A stretch of 27,380 bases of DNA from JACQRW01 sp964371935 (GTDB lineage Bacteria; Patescibacteriota; Minisyncoccia; Sungbacterales; HO2-52-23), in the NCBI GenBank assembly GCA_964371935.1, contig CAYJOT010000007.1:1-27380 (forward strand). The letters run 5' to 3'. This document shows, in pieces, positions 1-7,658 of the stretch (positions within the stretch are counted from its first letter, which is position 1; every line of letters starts with the position of its first letter). Position numbers and translations under genes: made by a program. The notes under the pieces were generated by a model. It was given only the letters and a program-made list of their open reading frames with translations. It did not search any database and was not told where the DNA came from.

Positions 1-408
1 AGGCAAATACAAACCGCGCTTGACTTTTTCTATGATCAATATGGGAGATATATTATCTCCGGACAATGTGGAGCGACAACGCCAAACAGCGGTTGGTCTA
101 ACAGCGTACAATGTCTGTCAGCGGGTCGCTGGTTGCGGGACAGTACATATAATCTTGGAGGGTTCCTTGCAACAGATTCGATTGACCCCATCAATCAAAA
201 TAACTGGACGAGGGGTGCCTATTATTATTTTGCACAAGATTACGGAGCACCAAATGGCGCATGGTATATGATGGTGTACTCACTGGAAAATTATCCAAAC
301 CCTATTATAGAAAACAGCGGAGCAGGCGGTGTGAAAGCCCCAGACGGTACTGTCTTCAAGTATGGGAGCGGATCAGACGGCGTCATTACCGTTGGTCGCT
401 CACAATAG
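1..408 (+). CDS. Class III pseudopilin-like protein, C-terminal part (5' end outside window)
   Basis: The frame is open from the first base and stops at TAG 406-408, giving about 135 residues. It begins RQIQTALDFFYDQYGRY, which closely resembles the region just after the transmembrane helix of the pseudopilin at 11978-12532 (GQIRTALEFFYDSQNRYP). The signal peptide, prepilin cleavage site and hydrophobic helix must therefore lie upstream of the window. The remaining residues are rich in G, N, Y and S, like the globular head of a type IV or type II secretion pseudopilin; CPR genomes carry many such proteins. Family knowledge: these are processed by a prepilin peptidase and assembled in the envelope into pili or competence fibres. 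The ATG at 133 is internal and not the start. Which pilin subclass this is cannot be told. Confidence 0.7.
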   Translation, partial: RQIQTALDFFYDQYGRYIISGQCGATTPNSGWSNSVQCLSAGRWLRDSTYNLGGFLATDSIDPINQNNWTRGAYYYFAQDYGAPNGAWYMMVYSLENYPNPIIENSGAGGVKAPDGTVFKYGSGSDGVITVGRSQ

Positions 409-421
409 ATTTCTACCGAAC

Positions 422-450
422 TTGCATATTTTCTCAAGGTGTGATAGTAT
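422..450 (+). promoter_or_regulatory. Promoter of tRNA-Leu
   Basis: A -35-like TTGCAT (422-427) and a -10-like TAGTAT (445-450) are 17 bp apart and lie 36 bp upstream of the tRNA-Leu gene. Spacing and sequence fit a vegetative sigma-70 type promoter. This is a motif match only. Confidence 0.5.
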
Positions 451-486
451 AGGAATATCTGAAATCTCTCTCTCTAAACTCTCCCT

Positions 487-570
487 GCGGGGATGGTGAA
501 ATTGGCAGACACGCAGCGTTCAGGGCGCTGTGAGCGCAAGCTCGTGGGAGTTCAAGTCTCCCTCCCCGCA
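487..570 (+). tRNA. tRNA-Leu (anticodon CAG)
   Basis: An 84-nt class II tRNA. The acceptor arm GCGGGGA pairs with TCCCCGC (563-569), followed by discriminator A570. The anticodon stem CAGCG/CGCTG holds the loop TTCAGGG, with anticodon CAG reading CUG codons. A long variable arm (TGAGCGCAAGCTC region) and a T-loop GTTCAAGTC are present. No CCA is encoded, so the CCA-adding enzyme must complete it. Confidence 0.95.
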
Positions 571-627
571 CTTTATTGTGTTTATTATTTCTCTATTATT
601 CATTAACTGTTTTCTTTTTATTCATTT

Positions 628-2439
628 ATGATTACCGAAAAAAGCACAGCGGCTCCTCGCAGAGGGGTCTTGAGAAGGCCTTCTTTTGCAAGGCCGTTAG
701 CAATAGGATCACGCACGATGGCTCCGGTGCGCCGCATACCTGTGGCACCCGTACGCACAAGCAGCGCAAACAACAAAACGCTTCGCTTTATCCCGCTCGG
801 CGGCTGCGGCGAAGTTGGCCGCAGTTGTTATGTGTACGAGTGCGGCGATGATATTGTCATCGTTGACATGGGATTGCAGTGGCCGGATGAAGACATGCCC
901 GGTATTGATTATCTGATTCCCAACGTGGAGTATCTCAAACCAAAACGGAAAAACATCCGCGGCATCGTGATCACGCATGGGCATTACGACCACATCGGCG
1001 CGATCCCGCATCTGTTGGATCAGCTCGGGAACCCGCCGATCTATGCAACCGCACTTACCCGCGGCATGATTCTGAAACGGCAGGAGGAGTTTAAATTTGG
1101 CCCCAAACCCGATATTGAGATCGTCACTACGGAATCTCGCATCCAATTAGGTTCAATTGATGTATCATTTTTCCATGTCAACCACAATATTCCGGATTCC
1201 GTAGGTATCGTGCTCAAGACCCCTGGAGGCACGGCAATACACACCGGCGATTTCAAGTTTGACCACTCGCCCGTAAACGAGCGCCCCGCAGACATCGGGC
1301 GGCTTTCGGAGATTGGACGCCAGGGCGTGACCCTGCTTGTATCCGAGAGCACTAACGCCGAAGACCCGGGACACCAGATTTCAGAGACCGATGTGCAACG
1401 CTCTCTTGAAGAGATTTATAAAGTCGCGCATGGGCGAATTATCGCGGCCACATTTTCGTCCCTGCTTACCCGCATCCAGCAGCTGATCTGGCTTTCCGAA
1501 AAATACGGCCGCAAGGTCGTGATTGAAGGATTCAGCATGAAGCAGAATGTTGCGGTATCGCAGCAGCTGAATTATATGCAGATCAAGAAAGGCACGATTA
1601 TAGACAGCAAAGACCTGCACCGTTACCCGGAAGAGAAAATCACCATCATCTGCACTGGCGCACAGGGTGAGGATCGCGCCGTGCTCATGCGCATCGCAAA
1701 CAACGAACACAAAATGATCTCGCTGCGGCCCAACGACTCGATTATCTTTTCCTCATCCGTCATTCCGGGCAATGAGGCAACCATCCAGCGATTAAAAGAC
1801 GTGCTCTACAAAAAAGCAGCGAAAATCTACCACAAGGCATCCATGGACATCCACGCCGGCGGGCACGCCAAGCAGGACGAGCTGAAAATGATGATCAATC
1901 TCACCAAGCCCAAATATCTTATCCCCATCCATGGAAACTACTTTATGCTTAAACTACATACCGATCTTGCCGAGGAGACCGGCATGCCCAAACAGAATCT
2001 CATGATTGCCGAAGACGGCGACATCGTGAGCATTACCGATACGGGCATCAGAAAAGAGAAGGAAAAAGCGCCCAACGATTATGTCATGGTAGACGGTCTG
2101 GGCGTCGGCGACATAAAAGAAGTGGTGCTGCGCGACCGCCAGCATTTGGCGGAGGACGGCATTTTTGTTATTATCTCATTGGTGGACAATGCATCCGGCA
2201 AAGTACGCACGAGCCCGGACATTATCTCGCGCGGCTTCATTTATCTTCGCGAGTCACAAGATCTGCTCAAAGAGGTGCGCATGCTCACGCGAAAAGTTGT
2301 TGAAGAAGTAACCGTCCACGGCGAACGCCCCATCAACTGGGTGCATGTCAAAGACGAACTCCGCGAACGCATCGGACAGTTTTTGTTCAACAAAACCCGG
2401 AGGCGCCCCATGGTGTTGCCAGTGGTAATAGAAGTATAG
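628..2439 (+). CDS. rnj: Ribonuclease J (metallo-beta-lactamase/beta-CASP RNase)
   Basis: A 603-residue member of the metallo-beta-lactamase/beta-CASP family, cytoplasmic, acting in 5'-3' exo- and endonucleolytic decay and processing of RNA. The catalytic core begins with IPLGGCGEVGRS. The zinc motif HGHYDH lies at about residues 117-122, HTGDFKFD supplies a further ligand, and the beta-CASP part contains SSSVIPGNE and GGHAKQDE. The C-terminal RNase J domain is complete. Residues 1 to about 50 are an Arg/Pro-rich extension before the core, absent from Bacillus RNase J and plausibly an RNA- or ribosome-binding tail (inference). The start at 628 has no clear Shine-Dalgarno sequence; an in-frame ATG at 718 (M31) is an alternative. 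trpS follows 7 nt downstream, so they probably form an operon. Confidence 0.95.
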   Translation: MITEKSTAAPRRGVLRRPSFARPLAIGSRTMAPVRRIPVAPVRTSSANNKTLRFIPLGGCGEVGRSCYVYECGDDIVIVDMGLQWPDEDMPGIDYLIPNVEYLKPKRKNIRGIVITHGHYDHIGAIPHLLDQLGNPPIYATALTRGMILKRQEEFKFGPKPDIEIVTTESRIQLGSIDVSFFHVNHNIPDSVGIVLKTPGGTAIHTGDFKFDHSPVNERPADIGRLSEIGRQGVTLLVSESTNAEDPGHQISETDVQRSLEEIYKVAHGRIIAATFSSLLTRIQQLIWLSEKYGRKVVIEGFSMKQNVAVSQQLNYMQIKKGTIIDSKDLHRYPEEKITIICTGAQGEDRAVLMRIANNEHKMISLRPNDSIIFSSSVIPGNEATIQRLKDVLYKKAAKIYHKASMDIHAGGHAKQDELKMMINLTKPKYLIPIHGNYFMLKLHTDLAEETGMPKQNLMIAEDGDIVSITDTGIRKEKEKAPNDYVMVDGLGVGDIKEVVLRDRQHLAEDGIFVIISLVDNASGKVRTSPDIISRGFIYLRESQDLLKEVRMLTRKVVEEVTVHGERPINWVHVKDELRERIGQFLFNKTRRRPMVLPVVIEV

Positions 2440-2446
2440 ATATGTT

Positions 2447-3439
2447 ATGAAAAAACGAATCCTAAGTGGCATACAGCCAAGCGGCAATCTGCATATCGGC
2501 AATTATCTTGGCGCCATCAAGCAATGGCTTGATCTCCAGGACACCTATGAGGCATTTTTCTGCGTGGTTGACGAGCACGCCATTACAGTTCCGCAAGACC
2601 CCAAAGAGCTTTGCGAGAACACGCTCAATCTCGCGATGATCTACCTTGCCGCAGGCATAGACCCGGAAAAATCCACTATCTTTATCCAATCCCATGTCCC
2701 AGCCCATGCGGAACTGGGTTGGATCCTGAACACCATGACCCCGCTCGGAGAGCTTGAGCGCATGACACAATTTAAAGATAAACAAGAAAAACGATCAGAA
2801 ACATATGCCGGTCTTTTCAACTACCCCACCCTCATGGCAGCCGATATTTTGCTTTACCAGACCGACGCGGTGCCGGTCGGCGATGACCAATCACAGCATG
2901 TCGAGCTCACGCGCTCGCTTGCAAAGCGATTTAATAATCGCTTTGGCCAAGCATTTAAAATTCCAAAATTGCTGCTCCAAAAAGAAACCGCACGCATCAT
3001 GGGGCTGGATGATCCGTCAAAAAAAATGTCCAAGTCCGCGCAAAGCGCAAATAACTACATTGCGCTGCTTGATCCTCCGGATGAGATCAGGAGAAAAATA
3101 AAAATCGCGGTCACCGATTCCGAGAAGGAGGTACGCTACGACGAAGAGGAAAAACCCGCCATCTCCAACCTTATGCGTGTGTATGGCGCGTTCGGTGGCA
3201 TGAGCTTGCAGGAGATCGAGAACCAGTATCGTAATAAGAGTTACGCGGATTTCAAAAACGATCTTGGTGAGTTGCTTATCGAAAAATTAACACCTTTCCA
3301 AAAGAAATACCGCGAGCTTACGCAAGACAAACAACACGTACGCAACCTTCTCCGCACAGGCGCTGAACGCGCGCGCAAGATAGCCAACAAAACCCTCCGC
3401 GACGTGCAGGAAAAAATAGGTTTTATGTTATCTCAATAG
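2447..3439 (+). CDS. trpS: Tryptophanyl-tRNA synthetase
   Basis: A 330-residue class Ic aminoacyl-tRNA synthetase that charges tRNA-Trp with tryptophan using ATP. Visible signatures are the HIGH-type motif in GIQPSGNLHIGNYLG (residues 7-21) and KKMSKS near residue 192. The region VGDDQSQHVELTR is typical of bacterial TrpRS, and the length matches the family. It begins 7 nt after rnj on the same strand. The stop codon is only 2 nt from the 3' end of the convergent tRNA-Glu gene, with no terminator between them. Confidence 0.97.
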   Translation: MKKRILSGIQPSGNLHIGNYLGAIKQWLDLQDTYEAFFCVVDEHAITVPQDPKELCENTLNLAMIYLAAGIDPEKSTIFIQSHVPAHAELGWILNTMTPLGELERMTQFKDKQEKRSETYAGLFNYPTLMAADILLYQTDAVPVGDDQSQHVELTRSLAKRFNNRFGQAFKIPKLLLQKETARIMGLDDPSKKMSKSAQSANNYIALLDPPDEIRRKIKIAVTDSEKEVRYDEEEKPAISNLMRVYGAFGGMSLQEIENQYRNKSYADFKNDLGELLIEKLTPFQKKYRELTQDKQHVRNLLRTGAERARKIANKTLRDVQEKIGFMLSQ

Positions 3440-3441
3440 AA

Positions 3442-3516
3442 CGCTCCCACCGGGATTCGAACCCGGGTTACCAGGATGAGAACCTGGCGTCCTAGACCAT
3501 ACTAGACGATAGGAGC
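3442..3516 (-). tRNA. tRNA-Glu (anticodon CTC)
   Basis: A 75-nt tRNA read on the minus strand. The acceptor GCTCCTA pairs with TGGGAGC with one G-T pair, and the discriminator is G. The anticodon stem CCAGG/CCTGG encloses TTCTCAT, anticodon CTC. The T-loop is GGTTCGAATCC. No CCA is encoded. Just upstream (plus-strand 3526-3531) is a -10-like TATATT on the minus strand, and the expected -35 region falls inside the palindromic repeat 3535-3657, so that insertion may have remodelled the promoter. Confidence 0.95.
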
Positions 3517-3534
3517 CAACGGAGGAAATATATC

Positions 3535-3657
3535 CAGGACTTACGCGTCTGACCACCCCTTGGTCATTCTGAGCGGAGCGAAGAATCCAGTAGGTGAGCG
3601 TGTAAGCCAAGAGATCCTTCACTGCGTTCAGGATGACAGGTAAACGCGTAAGTCCTG
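3535..3657. repeat. MITE-like imperfect palindrome of the TCATTCTGAGCG type
   Basis: The outer arms are a perfect 14-bp inverted repeat, CAGGACTTACGCGT (3535-3548) and ACGCGTAAGTCCTG (3644-3657). Inner arms around 3563-3587 (TCATTCTGAGCGGAGCGAAG) and 3612-3637 (GATCCTTCACTGCGTTCAGG) are imperfect reverse complements, so about 120 bases can fold into one long hairpin. From memory, TCATTCTGAGCG-type repeats are widespread in environmental bacterial genomes; copy number here cannot be seen. Its right arm overlaps the 3' end of tatD and supplies that gene's last 10 or so codons and stop. Confidence 0.75.
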
Positions 3658-4506
3658 TATATTAAAAATTTTGCGCGCATTCTCAAATGTTTGTTTGGCA
3701 ATTTCTTCATAGGAAGCGTCCTTCAACTCCGCCAACTTTTTTGCGGTCTCAACCGCATACGCGGGCTCGTTGCGCTTGCCGCGGTACGGCACGGGCGTGA
3801 TGTATGGCGCATCCGTCTCCAGCACGATGCGATCAAGCGGAATATAGCGCACCGTATCATCGTAATCCCGCGCAAACGTAAGCACGCCGCCGAATGAAAA
3901 TGAGAAACCGAGCTCAAGAAGTTTTTTTGCGTCATCAACCGTACCGATGAAAAAATGAATGATGCCTGGCGGAGCGTTGAGGCCGGAGCGATGCCCGTTC
4001 AAAATTTCAATCAAATCGGCAAAAGCATTCCTACAGTGGATCATGAGCGGCTTTCGCACCTCGCCCGCCAACGCGATCTGCTGCTCGAATACCGCAAATT
4101 GCTTCTGCTTGGTCTGCTCCTCCAGCCGGTAATAATCCAGCCCGCATTCACCTATCGCAACCACTTTTGAATCTGCCGCAAGTTTTTTGTAGTAGGCATA
4201 ATCAAATTCCTCTCCTCGCGAGATAAAACCACCCTCCTTCGCTAAAGCTTCGGAGGGCAAGCTCAATTCCTCCTTATCATGATGCGATTTGTCCGTATGA
4301 ATCGGATGCAGCCCGACTGTCGCATATACGCCCTCCGCGTATTGATGCGCCGTCTCCACTGCCGCAGCAGACGTATCCTTTTGCGTCCCCACATTCACCA
4401 TCCACACCCCCGCATCCAACGCGCGCTGAATCACCACGCCCTTGTCATCCTTGTACGCGGCAAACTGGGTATGGGTATGGACATCGAAAAGACGGGGGGT
4501 TGGCAT
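3628..4506 (-). CDS. tatD: TatD-family metal-dependent DNase
   Basis: A 292-residue TIM-barrel amidohydrolase-like hydrolase of the TatD family, cytoplasmic, reported in the family as a 3'-5' exonuclease/DNase. Metal-binding positions are visible in order: DVHTHTQF (residues 8-15), GECGLDYY, LMIHCRNA, IIHFFIG and LETDAPYITP. Family members are about 260 residues; two additions explain the excess. One is an internal stretch LPSEALAKEGG encoded by a short palindrome (4232-4257). The other is the C-terminal tail NIQDLRVYLSS, encoded by the palindromic repeat 3535-3657, which also supplies the stop codon. Both are away from the catalytic motifs, so the enzyme may still work. It lies downstream of hicA on the same strand. 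Confidence 0.93.
   Translation of the reverse strand: MPTPRLFDVHTHTQFAAYKDDKGVVIQRALDAGVWMVNVGTQKDTSAAAVETAHQYAEGVYATVGLHPIHTDKSHHDKEELSLPSEALAKEGGFISRGEEFDYAYYKKLAADSKVVAIGECGLDYYRLEEQTKQKQFAVFEQQIALAGEVRKPLMIHCRNAFADLIEILNGHRSGLNAPPGIIHFFIGTVDDAKKLLELGFSFSFGGVLTFARDYDDTVRYIPLDRIVLETDAPYITPVPYRGKRNEPAYAVETAKKLAELKDASYEEIAKQTFENARKIFNIQDLRVYLSS
4232..4257. repeat. Short palindromic element in frame inside tatD
   Basis: CCCTCC (4232-4237) and GGAGGG (4252-4257) flank a 14-base centre containing GCTAAAGCTT. On the minus strand it is translated as LPSEALAKEGG within TatD, a peptide without a counterpart in the usual TatD pattern. It resembles the other in-frame palindromes of this window at 15616, 15891, 17071 and 25841. 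Confidence 0.55.
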
Positions 4507-4582
4507 ATTGACTTAAAGAGTACTGAAGGTCAAGACAGGTAGTTGGTGATGTTTAAGAGATTAACAACTCCTTTTCAATTCT

Positions 4583-5077
4583 TCAGCTCCATGCGCGGGA
4601 ATAAATTTCCCGTTTTTTTAATTTTAGAGTTCCTCGAATTCCTCTACGGAAATTCCGACTTCTCGCAAAATCTGCTGGAGCAGACGGGCACCAATGTCCT
4701 GGCCGTGAGGATTGGGAATTTTGATGCGAAAATCTCCCCGCTGCATAAACTGATGTCGACCACCGGGAAAGGGACCGACAAAACCGATCCTCGATAGTTT
4801 TTGGACCAGTTTGCGTCTGCTCATTGGTTTTGGCATATCGGCGAATAGTTCTTGAGAAACCGGGGAGATGTTTTCCCTCCTTGATGTCAAGTAAGATATA
4901 TTCTTCAAGCGTAGAGATCAATTCAGACCGTACTCCTTCGACATTTTTTGCCTGCGCATAAATGCCCGGGAATCCCTCGATCCAACCCACCCAAGCTTTA
5001 ACCGAAGAATCATACTCATAATGAGCTTTGTGGAGCAGACGCAGGATATATTGAAACATCTTGAGTTCAATTTCCAT
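4583..5077 (-). CDS. hicB: HicB-type antitoxin, reading past its expected end
   Basis: From the ATG at 5077 the frame encodes MEIELKMFQYILRLLHKAHY and then a typical HicB partial RNase H fold (YEYDSSVKAWVGWIEGFPGI, then GVRSELISTLEEYILL). Family HicB proteins of this kind are about 75-90 residues, and the recognisable part ends near GKHLPGFSRTIRRYAKTN at about residue 84. Instead of stopping, the frame runs through all of hicA and ends at 4583, giving about 164 residues with an Arg/Ser-rich tail that looks like out-of-frame translation. A one-base indel near the hicA start is the simplest explanation. HicB normally neutralises HicA and represses its own promoter. An upstream in-frame start at 5122 is less likely because it lies in front of the -10 box. 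Confidence 0.75.
   Translation of the reverse strand: MEIELKMFQYILRLLHKAHYEYDSSVKAWVGWIEGFPGIYAQAKNVEGVRSELISTLEEYILLDIKEGKHLPGFSRTIRRYAKTNEQTQTGPKTIEDRFCRSLSRWSTSVYAAGRFSHQNSQSSRPGHWCPSAPADFARSRNFRRGIRGTLKLKKREIYSRAWS
4596..4619 (+). terminator. Intrinsic terminator-like hairpin, plus strand
   Basis: CGGGAA (4596-4601) pairs with TTCCCG (4607-4612) around a 5-nt loop and is followed by seven T residues (4613-4619). It points rightward, into the 3' end of hicA, and no plus-strand gene precedes it. It may end a small antisense or intergenic transcript or shield hicAB from antisense transcription. Confidence 0.5.
4624..4836 (-). CDS. hicA: HicA-type toxin (mRNA interferase)
   Basis: A protein of 70 residues from the ATG giving MPKPMSRRKLVQK; a second ATG four codons on (4824) is possible. 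HicA folds as a small dsRNA-binding-like domain and cleaves mRNA when freed from HicB. The active-site histidine is seen in FPGGRHQFM, and IPNPHGQDIG followed by LLQQILREVGISVEEF matches the HicA subfamily with C-terminal PNPH. Size agrees with the family. It overlaps the frame of hicB almost completely: hicB has no stop before hicA begins and runs on in another frame to 4583. An ATGA at 4826-4823 would be the natural stop/start overlap if hicB were shifted by one base. Translation is likely coupled to hicB, as no Shine-Dalgarno sequence is seen. Confidence 0.85.
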   Translation of the reverse strand: MPKPMSRRKLVQKLSRIGFVGPFPGGRHQFMQRGDFRIKIPNPHGQDIGARLLQQILREVGISVEEFEEL

Positions 5078-5083
5078 AGAATA

Positions 5084-5113
5084 ATGATACCAGACAAATG
5101 AAGTATAAGTCAA
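5084..5113 (-). promoter_or_regulatory. Promoter of hicBA
   Basis: Minus-strand TTGACT (5113-5108), an 18-bp spacer and TATCAT (5089-5084). It lies across the 3' end of metG. Only 6 nt separate the -10 hexamer from the hicB ATG at 5077, so transcription would start at or next to the start codon and the mRNA would be leaderless or nearly so. Confidence 0.55.
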
Positions 5114-6612
5114 CCGACGCACGCCGAATCACCGCACCCAAGCCGCGGAAAAAGATTCGGACCTTTTTTTATCACAATCTCAGTTTCGCCAACACTGATT
5201 TGCTCGTTGATTTTTTGTGCTGTTTCCGGAAGAAACGGTTCAATCAAACCCGCGAACTGCGAAATCAAAAAGCATGCGAATCCGATCACACGCCGTTTTC
5301 CGTTCTCGTCCAATTTCCAAGGTTCCTCCATGCTCATATAAAGATCTATCAATCCTAGTAAAGCCCATGCACGGGAAAGTGCTTCATTCAGACGAAAATC
5401 TTGTATGGCTTCCTCATAGAATTTACGGATCTCCATACTTTTTTCAATAATCTCAGCTATGCTTTGCTCTGCGCGCCCACTTTCTATTACTGGTAAACTA
5501 ATCGGACTTATCTTCTCTCCAAGCGTTGCCACGCGCGCCACCAGATTTCCCAAACCGTTGGCAAGGTCGCCGTTATAGCGAGCCACGAATTTTTCGTAGC
5601 TGAAATCCCCGTCCTCGCCCGATGGTATTTCGCGGAGCAGATAATAACGCACCGGATCCGTACCGTATTTTTCTACGAGTGCTTTTGGGGCTATCACATT
5701 GCCTAAGCTCTTGCTCATTTTCTGGCCGTCTACTCCGATAAATCCCTGAATCAGAATTTGTTTTGACGGTGGAAGCTTGGCGGACATGAGCATGGCCTGC
5801 CACATGGCGCTTTGCTGGCGAAGATTGTCTTTTCCTGCAATCTGCGTACCCGGCCAGAAATTTTTAAACTCTCCTTTCGTATCCTCGGGCCAGCCGAGCG
5901 TTGAGATGTAGTTGATCAGCGCATCAAACCAAACGTACATGACCTGTTCCGGATCATCCGGCACGGGTACGCCCCACGGCATTTTTGCTTTGAGGCGGGA
6001 GATGCTGAAATCCTGCAGGCCGTCCGCAACAAACCGCTTGATCTCGTGAAAACGAAATGACGGCAGTACAAAATCAGGATGCGCTTCATAGAAATCAAGC
6101 AAGGGCTGTTGGTATTTTGAGAAGCGGAAAAAATAATTCTCTTCGTCCAGCAGTTCAAGTTCAAGATTGCGATGGATTGGACACTTGCCGTCCGTTAATT
6201 CCGAATCCGTCTTCTCAAGTTCACACCCGACACAGTATCTGATCCGGTAACTTTTTTTGTAGATATCGCCATGCGCCAGACACCGTTGCCAAAATTTCTG
6301 CGCCGCTTTTTTGTGATCGGGATTGCTTGTCCGGATAAAATGGGTGTAACTCAAGTTGAGCAGCAATTTTAATTCATCAAATTTGGCCGCGTATTCATCA
6401 ACATATTCCTGCGGATCCTTGCCCTGCTCAATGGCCTTGCGATAAATCTTCACGCCATGCTCATCGGTACCGGTATTGAACACCACTTCAGCACCTTGCG
6501 CTTGATGATACCGCGCGATAACATCCGCCTTAATAATCTCCATAGCAAAACCAATATGCGGCGCATCATTTACATACGGGAGCGTGGTGGTGATATAGAA
6601 TTTTTCACTCAT
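5110..6612 (-). CDS. metG: Methionyl-tRNA synthetase
   Basis: A 500-residue class Ia synthetase that charges initiator and elongator tRNA-Met. Signatures: ITTTLPYVNDAPHIGFAME (HIGH motif as HIGF, residues 8-26), a zinc knuckle region CVGCE with KCPIH, the WFDALINYIS segment and KMSKSLG near residues 296-302. The anticodon-binding helical domain is present. No C-terminal tRNA-binding EMAP/Trbp111 domain follows, so this is the short form. The ATG overlaps the TGA of the upstream permease gene in an ATGA arrangement (6612-6609), indicating translational coupling. Confidence 0.97.
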   Translation of the reverse strand: MSEKFYITTTLPYVNDAPHIGFAMEIIKADVIARYHQAQGAEVVFNTGTDEHGVKIYRKAIEQGKDPQEYVDEYAAKFDELKLLLNLSYTHFIRTSNPDHKKAAQKFWQRCLAHGDIYKKSYRIRYCVGCELEKTDSELTDGKCPIHRNLELELLDEENYFFRFSKYQQPLLDFYEAHPDFVLPSFRFHEIKRFVADGLQDFSISRLKAKMPWGVPVPDDPEQVMYVWFDALINYISTLGWPEDTKGEFKNFWPGTQIAGKDNLRQQSAMWQAMLMSAKLPPSKQILIQGFIGVDGQKMSKSLGNVIAPKALVEKYGTDPVRYYLLREIPSGEDGDFSYEKFVARYNGDLANGLGNLVARVATLGEKISPISLPVIESGRAEQSIAEIIEKSMEIRKFYEEAIQDFRLNEALSRAWALLGLIDLYMSMEEPWKLDENGKRRVIGFACFLISQFAGLIEPFLPETAQKINEQISVGETEIVIKKGPNLFPRLGCGDSACVG

Positions 6613-7658
6613 GACATGATGCCGCGTTTCTTTTTATCCAGGTCGTCAATGAATTCGGCAAGAATGGTGGTAAGCGGTACCGCGAGGAGCATACCCAGTA
6701 TACCGGCAAGCCGTACGCCAATCACTAAAGCAATGACTACAATGAGCGGGCTTAAGCCGATCACCCGCCGCATCACAACCGGGACAATGACATGGCTTTC
6801 GGTCTGCTGCACGATGACATAGAGTAGAAGCACCAAAACACCGAGCACCGACGATTGCAGAAACGCCGCCGCAACAGCCGGGATTGCGGCGAGAATCGGT
6901 CCCGCAATCGGGATGATCTCAAAAAGTCCGGCAAGAAGCGCGAAGAGAAAAGCCTGCTTCACCCCAAGAAAGGTAAGACCGAAAAAAATGAACACGCCGA
7001 CAATAGCTCCCAGCACTAACTGGGCTCGCAGCCATTTGCCAAGCTTGCGTTGCGACCGCTCCCATAAGTTGATTACATATGCCTCATGCTTGAGAGGACT
7101 TGCCAGGCGTAAAAATGCTTCAATTCCGCGCTCTTGCGCCGCCAAGTAAAATGATGAAACCGCAATAAGAACAAAAGAAAAAAGTCCGCCGAAAAGGGTT
7201 GTAGCAACGGCAAAAGGCCCTTGGCCAAGTCCGCCCAAGTATCCGGACGGAACTTTCAGCAACGCATCCGCGTTGTTGGTCAGAAAGGAGAAGAACGGCA
7301 GCAGCGAGGTTTGCTTCAGGCCCGCAATGATATTTCGTTCAAGCTTCGGATAGGTTGTTGAGAGTATTCGCAATTCTTCGCTCAAGATCGGAAAGATCAG
7401 GGAGAATAGAGCCACAAAAAAAATTGCGATCACGAGATAAACCAAAATCACTCCGAGAATTCGTGGAATGCCGCGCTTTTTGAGCCATATGATTGCCGGT
7501 TCAACCGCAGACGCGATAATAACCGCGCACATCAGAGCAAGGAAGATGTCGTAGATATAATAGGCAAACGCAAGACCAAGGACGATCGCAATAAAGCGGA
7601 TCATCGTACCGGTGGAGATGGAAAGAAAAACGTCTTTTGATAGCATAACTATTGCCAC
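6609..7658 (-). CDS. AI-2E family (PerM/YdiK-type) permease
   Basis: An integral membrane protein of 345-349 residues with seven or eight hydrophobic segments. The N-terminal pair is MIRFIAIVLGLAFAYYIYDI and ALMCAVIIASAVEPAI. The C-terminal part ends with IGLSPLIVVIALVIGVRLAG and GMLLAVPLTTILAEF, the signature block of the AI-2E/UPF0118 family. Members include AI-2 exporters and Na+/H+ antiporters, so the substrate cannot be assigned. The start is either ATG 7658, overlapping the peptidase gene by 10 nt, or ATG 7646, which lies 2 nt after the peptidase stop. It overlaps metG at its 3' end by 4 nt, so peptidase, permease and metG look like one operon. Confidence 0.92.
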   Translation of the reverse strand: MAIVMLSKDVFLSISTGTMIRFIAIVLGLAFAYYIYDIFLALMCAVIIASAVEPAIIWLKKRGIPRILGVILVYLVIAIFFVALFSLIFPILSEELRILSTTYPKLERNIIAGLKQTSLLPFFSFLTNNADALLKVPSGYLGGLGQGPFAVATTLFGGLFSFVLIAVSSFYLAAQERGIEAFLRLASPLKHEAYVINLWERSQRKLGKWLRAQLVLGAIVGVFIFFGLTFLGVKQAFLFALLAGLFEIIPIAGPILAAIPAVAAAFLQSSVLGVLVLLLYVIVQQTESHVIVPVVMRRVIGLSPLIVVIALVIGVRLAGILGMLLAVPLTTILAEFIDDLDKKKRGIMS

